Source: Alisma plantago-aquatica
Lineage: Eukaryota; Streptophyta; Magnoliopsida; Alismatales; Alismataceae
DNA length: 64,000 nt
Assembly: GCA_963693085.1 (NCBI GenBank)
Contig: OY856413.1
Span: forward strand, 107,253,501-107,317,500
Direction of reading: 5' to 3'
In this document: piece by piece, positions 49,701 to 57,784 of the stretch
How the letters are laid out: each line of letters begins with the position of its first letter
Position numbering within the stretch: the first letter of the stretch is position 1
The notes under the pieces: generated by a model
Seen by the model: the letters and a program-made list of their open reading frames with translations, nothing else
Database searches by the model: none
What the model was told of the DNA's origin: nothing
Program-made: the position numbers and the translations under genes

Positions 49701-50426
49701 GTACAAACCACCCACAGGGCACTGAGGTTTTAGTCCTCCTGCCGGGCACTGGGGTTTTAGTCCCCCTGCCATTTTATATATTAGGCACTGGGGTTTTATT
49801 CCCCCTGCCACTTTTTAGGCACTGGGGTTTTAGTCCCCCTGCCATTGGTGAGGTCCGGTAGGTGCCTCACCCTACATTGATAGGACGTTGTGTCATAATT
49901 TATATTCATGCAAATGTGATAATTGTTGATATTTTAAATGTGGCAGTTTCTCTCTCTCATATTCATATATTTGTCTCATTTCCTTTGAAATCACTTCTTG
50001 TGGAGAATCTTTTATATTGCAAAGCTTTTTATTATTATTTGTCCTATTCCTTTTTATTAACACATACCTTTTATCTTTCTCTTGCTGGATGACCCCAACC
50101 ATCCAGGTTAGGGATCAGAGTGCGCATGGAAGCTTGGTGAACCTAAAGCTAAGGAATAGGATTAGAAGAATGGAATGTATAGCTTGAGTGATCATGCTTG
50201 CTTTTATGTTATATAGTTGTTTAGTTTGGAGACAATGTTGCATTAGTCTAAGTCTTCCTCTACCTAGATCCTTGTAGTTGCTTGTATAAAGTTGTACTCC
50301 CATTTGGGGAAATTTTATAATGTACTCTTTATACATTTTGAATAATGTCAAGATTTAATTCTTCCGCTGCCATACTTTTGATGATTTTGTTTATCATGTT
50401 TTTAGTAGAGACTTTGGGTCTTTACA
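46714..50426 (+). repeat. 3' LTR of young LARD
   Basis: Matches 41253-44892 at an offset of 5,461 up to the tandem repeat, then 5,534 after it; the 73-bp difference is the repeat expansion at 49718-49844. Confidence 0.95.
49718..49844 (+). repeat. 27-bp tandem repeat, four copies
   Basis: Expanded version of the two-copy array in the 5' LTR, with short AT-rich spacers. Confidence 0.9.
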
Positions 50427-50431
50427 CTAGC
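50427..50431. repeat. TSD (right) of the young LARD
   Basis: CTAGC; partner of 41248-41252. Confidence 0.95.
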
Positions 50432-50475
50432 CTTAACTGCGCACTTTGTCCACACTGACGCGCAAGCCAGGATCA

Positions 50476-50562
50476 ACTTCCCGACTGGTCACCCATCCTA
50501 GTACTACTCCAAGTTGAGCACGCTTAACTATGGAGTTCTTTAGAGATGGGCTCCCGGAAAAG
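50476..50562 (-). ncRNA. 5S-rRNA-derived segment in Cassandra LTR
   Basis: The minus strand reads AGTTAAGCGTGCT (box A region of 5S) and GTAGTACTAGGATGGGTGACC in two parts (GTAGTACTAGG, ATGGGTGACC; box C region), then GGGAAGTT. Both promoter boxes of the internal pol III control region match plant 5S rRNA, while the flanks have diverged. Cassandra elements are known to carry such 5S domains in the LTR in the same orientation as the element. It is not a functional rRNA gene. Confidence 0.85.
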
Positions 50563-50881
50563 GAGGTGCACCTTGGTGATATGGGTAGTCCAATCATTCC
50601 TTTTAAGATCATGTTATCCGAGGCCTCAAATCATGGGATGTTACAATCTCCCCCACTTAGACTCTTGACGTCCTCATCAAGGCTCAACTATATGGCCTCA
50701 TAATCTCTTCCCCATTTCAGTGCAGACCCACAATGGCCCATGGACACCCAGCTCCCGATCACGGAATACCAGCGCAAGGGTGGCTACGTCAACATAGACA
50801 GCCCTTTCCTACATGCCTGGACCGCACGGCTCAAGACTGGCATGCCTTGCCCATGTGGGCCCCACCTACTAGAGGGGAATT

Positions 50882-50894
50882 GGCTCTGATACCA
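50882..50894 (-). other. primer binding site of the Cassandra chimera
   Basis: The minus strand reads TGGTATCAGAGCC one base after the CA end of the 1,725-bp LTR, so the foreign LTR sits exactly where a 5' LTR should. Confidence 0.8.
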
Positions 50895-51074
50895 TTGAGA
50901 ATGGAACCTGTATCATTTGCTTTAAAAACCAAGTTATATACCACTCCAGCTAGTCCCATTCTTTTTTTATATATATCAATAATAGTTAATTATATACCTC
51001 GAAAAGGCACAAACTTAGGAATCTTAACCATATGCTTTCACTTAATTCATTGGACATTTTAGGATTCCAAAAGT

Positions 51075-51260
51075 CCACTCCATCACATCCTACACACCTT
51101 AAAAGAAATTTCGTCCTCGGAATTAGGCCAGAAAAACCACTTTGTCACATCATATACATCTTAAAAGAAATTCCGTCCTCAGAATTAAGCCAGAAAAACC
51201 ACTTTGTCATATCATATACATCTTAAAAGAACTTTTGTCCTCGAAAGTAAACCATACTCA
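51075..51260 (-). repeat. triplicated ~63-bp unit with gypsy-tail motif
   Basis: Three units of CTTAAAAGAAATTTCGTCC plus TCGGAATTAGGCCAGAAAAA spacing CCACTTTGTCA. On the minus strand each contains CGAGGACGAAATTTCTTTT or a variant, normally found once at the 3' end of chromovirus interiors. Confidence 0.8.
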
Positions 51261-51867
51261 TATTTACAGAAAACCCTCATATCTGTAACTGGAAGATAAT
51301 ATATAAATTTGAGATCAGTTATATACATGAAATTCATGTTATATGAAGAGCAACCTTAATACAAGTGATGTAACCATAATATAGTTAATGAAAGTGACAT
51401 ATTGTTAAATATGTTCACATAATAATGTGACACATGAGTATATCCAGTTGATGAACTATAATCTGGAATATGACATCAGTAAGATAAATATAAGGCAAGA
51501 ATACAAGTAATAATGAGAATATTTTAATGAGATAAGCAAACCCTAATATGAACACGATTAGGGTTAAGATGAGATGTTAGATGATGAGAACCTGATGATA
51601 GTATATGATCTTGTCTTGATCAGGTTTGACCAAGTTATAGATGACATGAGGGATATATGTGTTTAGAATGATCTATCTCTTTGGAAGGTACGCCATTACC
51701 TCTTACTTGGCTTATTATACAATATGCTTGTGTTATATGTGTAGTAAAATACTTGGCATATGATATTGGATGAAATGATTGTTCTTGTATGATATGTTGC
51801 ATGATTTTCCATGATTACTGCTATGAACACATCAAACATAATATATCTGTTCCATTATATGAAAGCA

Positions 51868-52011
51868 CTAACTCTTTGGTAGTGTGCTTGGAAGTGACCT
51901 AACTCTTTGGTAGTGGTCACATTGTACATATGACCTAACTCTTTGGTAGTGGTCTGACCTAACTCTTTGGTAGTGGTCACCTTGTACAGATGATCTAACT
52001 CTTTGGTAGTG
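51868..52011 (+). repeat. five dispersed-tandem copies of CTAACTCTTTGGTAGTG
   Basis: Copies start at 51868, 51899, 51935, 51959 and 51995; most are framed by TGAC and GTCA, giving an imperfect dyad. Confidence 0.85.
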
Positions 52012-52175
52012 ATCATAAAGGCCTCGATATATAATGGAAAATGTGCTTAAAATATGTGTTCACTTTTGTTAATGAATATCTTTGTGCAAGTATATGCTTT
52101 TCTTATATTCTTCTGTTACTGCCAAGTATATTAGTTTTATCTTATTGCCAAGATATGATGAGAGGTAAATAAAAG

Positions 52176-52227
52176 ACACGTCGGCGTACTCAGTACAATA
52201 TTCATGAAATATTGTGCTGACGTGTAC
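52176..52227. repeat. long imperfect hairpin
   Basis: Outer arms ACACGTC/GACGTGT and inner arms TCAGTACAATATT/AATATTGTGCTGA around a CATGA loop. It may be a transcript-end or regulatory structure of the LTR. Confidence 0.7.
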
Positions 52228-52620
52228 CACATGTAATCTTTTGTTTAGGCTGTGGCTTATGCTCTTGAAGATCCAGGAGAGTCAGAGTTGTATAGCGAGC
52301 TGATGTACAGGTGGACCTGTTGTCTTAAGATCCTATTGTTTAGATGTAGTACATGTATATGTATGAGTTTGTTGTTCAATATGTAATATCAAATGTTGTA
52401 ACAATTCATGTTGTAATTATATGTTGAATGGTGAACATGTGTGTATGGTTTTATTATTGTTCATGTACATGTGCTACTGATGTACGTTCCTTCTGACTCC
52501 CTCGATTTTCTTCTTCTTAGCCTGGTGTGGGGTGCTTAAATTGGGATTCTCGCTGAGGTGAGGGTTTCAATTTGGACGTCACACATCAGATTAAGTTTTA
52601 GAAAATCCGGGGACGTCACA

Positions 52621-52625
52621 GCATC
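52621..52625. repeat. TSD (right) of the Cassandra chimera
   Basis: GCATC; partner of 41171-41175. Confidence 0.85.
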
Positions 52626-53959
52626 TACATGTCTAATTCACTCTTTAAATTCACAATCCAATCATCAGATCAACATATCTTAGTTCAACTTTGTACACCG
52701 TTCATTTCATAAACTATCTGATAACATTTACCACAACTGAACTGTTAAGCATCACCACATCTCAAATTGAGAAACATTGATATCACAATACTTGTTTCAC
52801 TGAACACCCTACCATTAGGGTTTCATTTACCTCATTCACTTACCACATGACACTCATAAAGACTTAATGTGTTATAAACATTCACTGAAGAAAGACTGCT
52901 TTCAACAATTCATATACAATAAACATATATATGAAATCCTACAATTGAGTTAAATTAGGGTTTCCTCACCATTCACTGAGATATCATGCATCAAGAATAG
53001 CAACAAATAAATAAAGTCTATGATGTCAAGAAAATCACTTCAAATGGATTTCACAATATCTATTTGCAAATTTCCAACTTTCAACTCATCTAGGGTTTCA
53101 CCCTCTTTACTGAGATACCAAGCAAACACTATTCACATCACACAAAATCCAAGATAGTATCTGACATTTATGTACCACCCATTCAGATAAACAATTCATT
53201 AATAATCAATGAGATTCATATAGACAAATTTCTCTATTTAATTATACAACAATTTCAATCATAACTGAAAACCTTAAATTTTAGTACATTCATGTAACCT
53301 CGACGATTACTTTAAGAATTCTCATTTATATGAATTGTAACCATTTCTAATGTGATTTCATCATTTGAAATTCATCACAACAAAGAAATAATCGATTTCA
53401 TATCATCTAGCAAAATCTATATCAAAAAGACCATTTAGGGTTTCTACTTGCATACTAAGCAATTGAAAATTATTTATGATTTAACTCATTTTCATGCAAT
53501 CTACTATTTAAAGGAAGTATCCACACACTCTAAAGTGTGAAAATACCTTAAAAATGTATCCCATCTTTGAAAATCTCAAATCCATATCAAAACTCTAGGA
53601 AATCACCAGTTTCTTCTTTCATTCAACCCTAATTATGTCTGCTATAGGTAGAAGATGAAAATTGGAGGTTAAGTCAAACCTTAGATTCATTGGATTAAGT
53701 ATTTCGAGCAGGGGGAAATGAGGAGGAGGAAGAATCATTGGTTAAAACTAGTCACCAAGTCCAATCTATGACAACCCTTTTCGATTTCTATCGTTCTTCA
53801 CATTCTTCCCCAAATATCATCCCATAAATCACCTTCCATGTCACCCTCTCATTGAGCAATGTATCTAAGATGATATAGGATCAAATCACAGTTCCAACGC
53901 AATTCATTTCATTGAAAACATATAAGTATAGCTCAAGATATGGTCGTTTTACGATTGGC

Positions 53960-54175
53960 TATCATGGGTGGCATCGGCCGCAGTCGCGAAACACGACGTA
54001 GTGTCGCGGTCGTGGCATCAGTCGTGGTCGTGACACACAACACAGTGTCGCAGTCGCGGCATCAGTCGCGGTTGCGGCACATGACACAGTGTCACGTTCA
54101 CGGCATAATGTTTAGGTCACGACACACGACGCAGTGTCACTGTCGCAGCGCATGACATAGCGTCGCGGTCGCGAC
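53960..54175. repeat. CpG-rich short tandem array in 5' LTR of LARD-like host
   Basis: Repeats of GTCGCGGTCGCGGCA-type units with CACGACACAGTGTC spacers, about 30-40 bp each and irregular. They are better preserved than in the sister array at 36255-36450. Confidence 0.7.
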
Positions 54176-54563
54176 ACTCTGTACATGTTTACTAAAAAGG
54201 GCATAACTCTCTCACTTTAACTCTGATTTTGTTCATTTTTTTTGTTGGATTCATGATTGAATTCTATATAATATTACAATATTATTTTGATAATATTCTT
54301 AGAGGAAAAATCATTTATTAATTATTTCCTTCAATGTCATTAACTCTCTTCTTGCATACATATATTGGTTACTGCTATATTAACTCCATCTCGAATCTTT
54401 ATAGTATGCTTAATTCAAGATTATGAGTTTCCCAAACAAGTATTTAAGGTTACTAAAGATAAGATAAAGCACAACATAAAATATTACTAATAAAATCATG
54501 ACTAGCATTAAGATTATCTTAAATCTCTAGGCTTACTAGCAAAGCTAGGAATGGGTTGTAACT

Positions 54564-54568
54564 GATCT
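54564..54568. repeat. TSD (right) of the 34.5-kb nested element
   Basis: GATCT; partner of 20076-20080. Confidence 0.8.
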
Positions 54569-54699
54569 TGTGCACGCAAATGGCCTGATTCACACCTATG
54601 AGATCTGTCATTTTGTATCACAGGTATGTTGTTCTCTTATAAGCTTAGTCAACGGATTGTCTCATGTTCTATGTTGATATTGAAATTAATGATGATCAG
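54569..54699 (-). pseudogene. Athila-type gypsy relic, start of RT
   Basis: The minus strand reads 'INFNINIEHETIR' and, after shifts, 'ENNIPVIQND..SHRCESGHLRA', matching the segment ahead of 'DLKGISP--CMHRI' in Athila pol. It continues into the RT at 20080 when the nested element is removed. Confidence 0.55.
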
Positions 54700-54820
54700 T
54701 GTAAACACTCGGGCCTACTCCCCAAGGCTCTAGTAGAGTTTTAGGAATGACAATTGGATCCACAGATCACCACTAGCCTAAACTACACACTTTGTCCTCA
54801 CTCACGCACAAGCCAGGATA

Positions 54821-54909
54821 AACTTCCTGACTATTCATCCATCCTAGTACTAGTCTAGGTTGAACATGCTTAACCAAAGAGTTTTTTAGTGATGGGCTCT
54901 CTGAAAAGG
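54821..54909 (-). ncRNA. 5S-rRNA-derived segment, Cassandra 3' LTR
   Basis: Diverged copy: the minus strand has GGTTAAGCATGTTCAACCTA and ACTAGTACTAGGATGGATGA, with substitutions in both promoter boxes relative to the copy at 50476. Confidence 0.7.
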
Positions 54910-55364
54910 AGGTGGAAATTGATGATATGGGTGGTCTAATCATTCCTTTTAAGACCATTTTATCTAAGGCCTCTATTCCTAGGATGTTTCAATCTCCCTT
55001 GATTAGACTCTGGACATCCTCATCAAGGCTCAACTGTATTGCCTCATAATATTTTCTCATTTTAGTGCGGTCCCGTAATGGCTCATGGACACCAAACTCT
55101 CGATTACAAAGTACCAGCATATGGGTGGCTACATCACCATAGATATCCCTTTCCAACATGCCTAAACTGCACGGCTCAAGACTGACATGCCACATGCCCA
55201 TGTGAGCCCTGCCTACTAGAGGGGTTATGGCTATGATACCATTTGTAAACACCTATACCCACTGCCCAAGTCTCTAGTAGAGTTTTAGGAATGACAACTG
55301 CCCCCACAGATTACCACTAGCCTTAACTACATGTTTTGTCCTCATTCACGTACAAGCTAAGATA

Positions 55365-55452
55365 AACTTCCCAACTGGTCACCCATTGGAGTACTACTCT
55401 AGGTTGAGCACGCTTGACCATAGAGTTATTTATTGATGGGCCCCTTGTAAAG
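55365..55452 (-). ncRNA. 5S-rRNA-derived segment, Cassandra 5' LTR
   Basis: The minus strand has GGTCAAGCGTGCTCAACCTA and GAGTAGTACTCCAATGGGTG then ACC; box C is broken by CTCCA in place of CTAGG. Confidence 0.75.
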
Positions 55453-55535
55453 GAGGTTCACCTTAGTGATATGGTTAGTCCAATCATTCCTTTTAAGATC
55501 ATTTTATCTGAGGCCTCAAATCCTAGGGTGTTACA

Positions 55536-55920
55536 ATAATCAAACTTGTTTCTCATTTATAAAAAGCATATTTTTACCCCTCAAATAGGGGTTTCATCTA
55601 TAGGGTGATGGTTCATTTTCAACAATCGATATGTTTTTCAGCTCTTTGAAATCATCATTTAAATCTTCCTCAAATGTGTCAAGGTGAACTAAGCATTGTT
55701 CCACCTATACATTTTCTAACTCTGAGGCTTCTAATTAAACAAGGGTTGTTTTTAATGGATCGTCAAACATTAAAACATTTTTTCAATAAAATTGATCAAC
55801 ATGAAATATTTATGATATTGGGCCCTTTCAAGTTATCAAAAATTCTTAATCACATTGTCTCCTTCCCTAATCTTGTAAGTAGAGTAAATACCTCTACATC
55901 AATGAGAGCATGTGCATTGT
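55536..55920 (-). pseudogene. Athila-type gypsy relic, protease to RT linker
   Basis: The minus strand reads 'HALIDVEVFTLLTRLGKETM' (compare 'ALIDVEKGELTLRVGDEEV') and 'LRIFDNLKGPN', then degraded sequence ending in 'KYAFYK*ETSLIII', the segment before the RT. Stops are frequent. Confidence 0.6.
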
Positions 55921-56090
55921 CTAGGGCTGGGCACAACCAAACAAACTATAAAACTCAACCAAATTGAACCAAACCAACCAGTACAGTGTGATTTTATGGG
56001 GTTAATGGTTTTGTTTGGTTCCAAAAATTTTCAAACCTTTAAAAAAATTCGGTTTTATTTGAAGGTGCATCTTAACCAAACCAAGCCAGA

Positions 56091-56091
<1 letters not shown>

Positions 56092-56142
<51 letters not shown>

Positions 56143-56170
56143 TATATAATTATATATATATATATATATA
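56092..56170. repeat. (TA)n microsatellite
   Basis: About 75 bp of nearly pure TA with two TATAAT variants, directly left of a MITE. Confidence 0.95.
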
Positions 56171-56562
56171 GTCAGGCTAGAATACATTCGAGTGTATTTG
56201 GATCAGAATACACTCAAGTAGTTTTTCATGATGCAATATTTTTTTCAAAAATATGACCCGTTGATCTTCTTAAAAATGTTGTGAATAGCTCATAAGCAAA
56301 ATTTGAGCACATTTGGCCATTTATAGGTCATGTTATAAAGACCGCAAAAATTATACATTTTAAATTAGTTTCGCACGTCGATTTTGTTGCCCTTAGATGG
56401 GTGACTTATACTCATCCAAATGGCCTCAAAATTTGTATGTAGCCTAGTTGTAGTATGACAGTGAAGATCAATGGTTTAAATTTTGCAAAAAATAGTCTTG
56501 ATATACAAACACACTTCAGTGTATTCGTGCGATCTGTACATTTGAGTGTATTCTAGCCTGAC
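56171..56562. mobile_element. MITE with 16-bp perfect TIRs, inserted in microsatellite
   Basis: GTCAGGCTAGAATACA at 56171-56186 is exactly inverted at 56547-56562, with imperfect inverted similarity extending to about 48 bp. Length 392 bp, no ORF. It is flanked by (TA)n on the left and (TC)n(TA)n on the right, so the TSD cannot be determined. Superfamily uncertain (Mutator-like or mariner-like). Confidence 0.75.
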
Positions 56563-57079
56563 TCTCTCTCTCTCTATATATATATATATAAATAATTCAA
56601 ATATATACTTATATTATGAGATATACCTATGTAAACTAAATGTTGCAATACTTAATAAGTTTGTGAATGTTCTTGTGTAAACAAATGTTAAATTAATTAA
56701 AACAAGGATTACAATATTTTATACTATGTGTTATAATACATACTTACTTGAAGCCTGCTTTACTTATAATTTATACATGTATACTTATACTATCCATTTC
56801 TAAACAATGCTATTTAGATAAAGTTTGTATGCCTTTGTTAAGATGATGAAAACTGATTATTCATTCATAAAAAATATAGTATAAAGCTTTATAGTTTTTC
56901 ACATAATAGTTTGAAATTAAACTAAACTGCACCAAACCACAAATCAATGGTCCGGTTTGGTTTAGTTTTGGGCTACTTAAAAGTTTAGTTTGGTTTGAAA
57001 GACACACAAACTGATAAATAGGGTTTGATTTGTAGTTTTAGTAGTAAACCAAACCATGTAGACCTATGCCCACCCTTAG

Positions 57080-57784
57080 CAACATCTAAGAAAGGATAGA
57101 TGAAGATGAGTAGATATCTAATATCTTCCTTGATATTCTTGAAAAAAGAATCACAAGACATATATGAGTCCTTATCTACCCTGATTGGGATGTCCTTAAT
57201 GATCTCCATAGGTTTTATAGTTGAACAATATGAAAGTTGTATTGTCATGGTTGTAGGTAATAAATTAGGCTAAACGACATGATCAAAATACTAATAATGA
57301 TATTTGCTAGTCCTTTCTTGAAAGTGTTGTCCTCTATATAGCCTAAAAGTGCATTGATCCCTTTGGTTCATTAGCATTTTTTTCATGACAAAGTATAAAT
57401 CTATCCTGACCAACCTCATAGTCTCATACTCTTTAGTAGTGTACGTCTAGGTAATAAGAGTATTCAAATACTTGGACCAAGCAGGTATCTCAGCAAGTGT
57501 GTCAAATATGTCAGCATGAAGCTTTTCAATAGCTTCGTTGAACTTCATGAACAAGCATCAAGACTTGTTTGTTGTTCATGGTTCTGATACGAAGGTTGTG
57601 TCTTGTAGACTCAAAACTCTAGTCAACTATATGTGTCTATGCCTTCCTAGTAAAATATGCCTTTCCGTTCTCTATATTATTAGTTGTATGTTGTATCCTT
57701 GGCTCATCAACTATAACAAAGTCATTGTCAACAACATGAACTCCATTCTGTGATTCTGGTATGACCAATGGATCTTATTAAACT
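57080..57784 (-). pseudogene. Athila-type gypsy relic, gag end and protease
   Basis: The minus strand reads 'FMKFNEAIEKLHADIFDTLA' and 'EIPAWSKYLNTLIT' (compare KFL-VFKKLHINIPFAEALEQMPSYAKFLK), then 'IIKDIPIRVDKDSYM', 'IKEDIRYLLIFIYPFLDVA' (compare VEDV-VKVD-F--P and -EED---PLILGRPFLATA). This is the same gag-protease junction seen in the separate element at 2221-2520. It is cut at 57785 by the Tekay LTR. Confidence 0.65.

Larger units (their letters stand above)
41253..50426 (+). mobile_element. young LARD-type non-autonomous gypsy-like retrotransposon
   Basis: A 9.2-kb element with LTRs of 3,640 bp (41253-44892) and 3,713 bp (46714-50426), a 1.8-kb interior, a tRNA-Met PBS and TSD CTAGC. 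I saw about seven substitutions between the LTRs plus one tandem-repeat length change, so the insertion is very recent and is the youngest event in the window. There is no gag or pol. The interior ends in TTCGGGGACGAAATCC, the tail typical of Ty3/gypsy chromoviruses, so it was probably moved by one of these. Confidence 0.95.
41176..50645 (-). repeat. Cassandra 3' LTR of the chimera, split by LARD
   Basis: LTR pieces 41176-41252 and 50432-50645 (50427-50431 is the duplicated target CTAGC). The start TGTAACGCCTGGGCC and the end GGGATGTTACA match the LTRs at 54700-54991 and 55244-55535. Confidence 0.85.
41176..52620 (-). mobile_element. Cassandra-derived chimeric LTR element with two unrelated LTRs
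   Basis: Minus-strand order: an LTR of 1,725 bp (52620 to 50896, TG...CA) that is not Cassandra, a tRNA-Met PBS (50894 to 50882), the short Cassandra interior (about 50646-50881) with a polypurine tract GGGGGAGAT, and a Cassandra 3' LTR (50645 to 41176, about 291 bp, split by a younger element). GCATC flanks the whole. The interior and left LTR match the complete Cassandra at 54700-55535 throughout. The right LTR does not. The element is non-coding. Confidence 0.75.
50896..52620 (-). repeat. heterologous 5' LTR of the Cassandra chimera
   Basis: Minus-strand ends are TGTGACGTCCCCGG and CATTCTCA. The segment is 1,725 bp, six times the Cassandra LTR. Inside are three ~63-bp repeats (about 51075-51260) with CGAGGACGAAATTTC-type gypsy-tail sequence, five copies of CTAACTCTTTGGTAGTG and a long hairpin. 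No ORF is present apart from a chance 109-codon frame. No second copy is in the window. Confidence 0.65.
20081..54563 (-). mobile_element. non-autonomous LARD-like LTR retrotransposon, host of the nest
   Basis: Two long homologous segments (20081-36827 and 39974-54563) become LTRs of about 3.1 kb once nested insertions are removed. Between them is a 3.15-kb interior (36828-39973). On the minus strand the right LTR is 5', followed by a tRNA-Met PBS. The left LTR is 3', preceded by GAGGGCGAGAAT, a polypurine-like tract of gypsy type. LTRs read TG...TA on the minus strand. The interior has no ORF beyond a chromodomain relic, so the element was mobilised in trans, probably by a chromovirus. The TSD is GATCT. 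The LTRs differ at many sites, so the insertion is old. Confidence 0.8.
39974..54563 (-). repeat. 5' LTR of the LARD-like host (interrupted once)
   Basis: LTR sequence at 39974-41175 and 52626-54563, about 3.14 kb. It is interrupted by the Cassandra-derived element (41176-52620). The right end GTTGTAACT differs from GTTGTAACA in the sister LTR by the last base. Confidence 0.85.
54700..55535 (-). mobile_element. complete Cassandra TRIM element
   Basis: 836 bp with two 292-bp LTRs (54700-54991 and 55244-55535) and a 252-bp interior. On the minus strand the right LTR is 5', followed by the PBS TGGTATCATAGCC (one change from the consensus) at 55241-55229, and the interior ends in AAGGGAGATTG as polypurine tract. 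Both LTRs hold a 5S-derived domain. The LTRs differ at many sites, so it is old. A clean 5-bp TSD is not visible (flanks ATCAG and ATAAT), although both flanks continue the same gypsy relic. Confidence 0.85.
55921..57079. mobile_element. hAT-like non-autonomous DNA element
   Basis: Terminal inverted repeats CTAGGGCTGGGCA (55921-55933) and TGCCCACCCTTAG (57067-57079) match at 11 of 13 positions. Subterminal repeats of AACCAAAC/GGTTTGGTTTAG on both sides are typical of plant hAT-derived elements. It has no transposase. The target lies between 'PFLDVA' and 'NAHALIDVE' of the gypsy protease, so its limits are supported by the host reading. An 8-bp TSD is only weakly visible (TGCATTGT region against CAACATCT). 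Confidence 0.65.

Noticed and set aside
50476..50562. Functional 5S rRNA gene
   Set aside because: Only the internal promoter part matches; ends are diverged and it lies within a Cassandra LTR.
50733..51062. 109-codon plus-strand ORF
   Set aside because: Runs across the Cassandra interior, PBS and foreign LTR, so it cannot be a conserved gene.
54700..55535. Clean 5-bp TSD of the complete Cassandra
   Set aside because: Direct flanks ATCAG and ATAAT do not match; similarity of TGATCAT and TGATTAT a few bases away is suggestive only.
55912..56139. 75-codon ORF ending in a long Tyr-Ile run
   Set aside because: Product of translating the (TA)n microsatellite.
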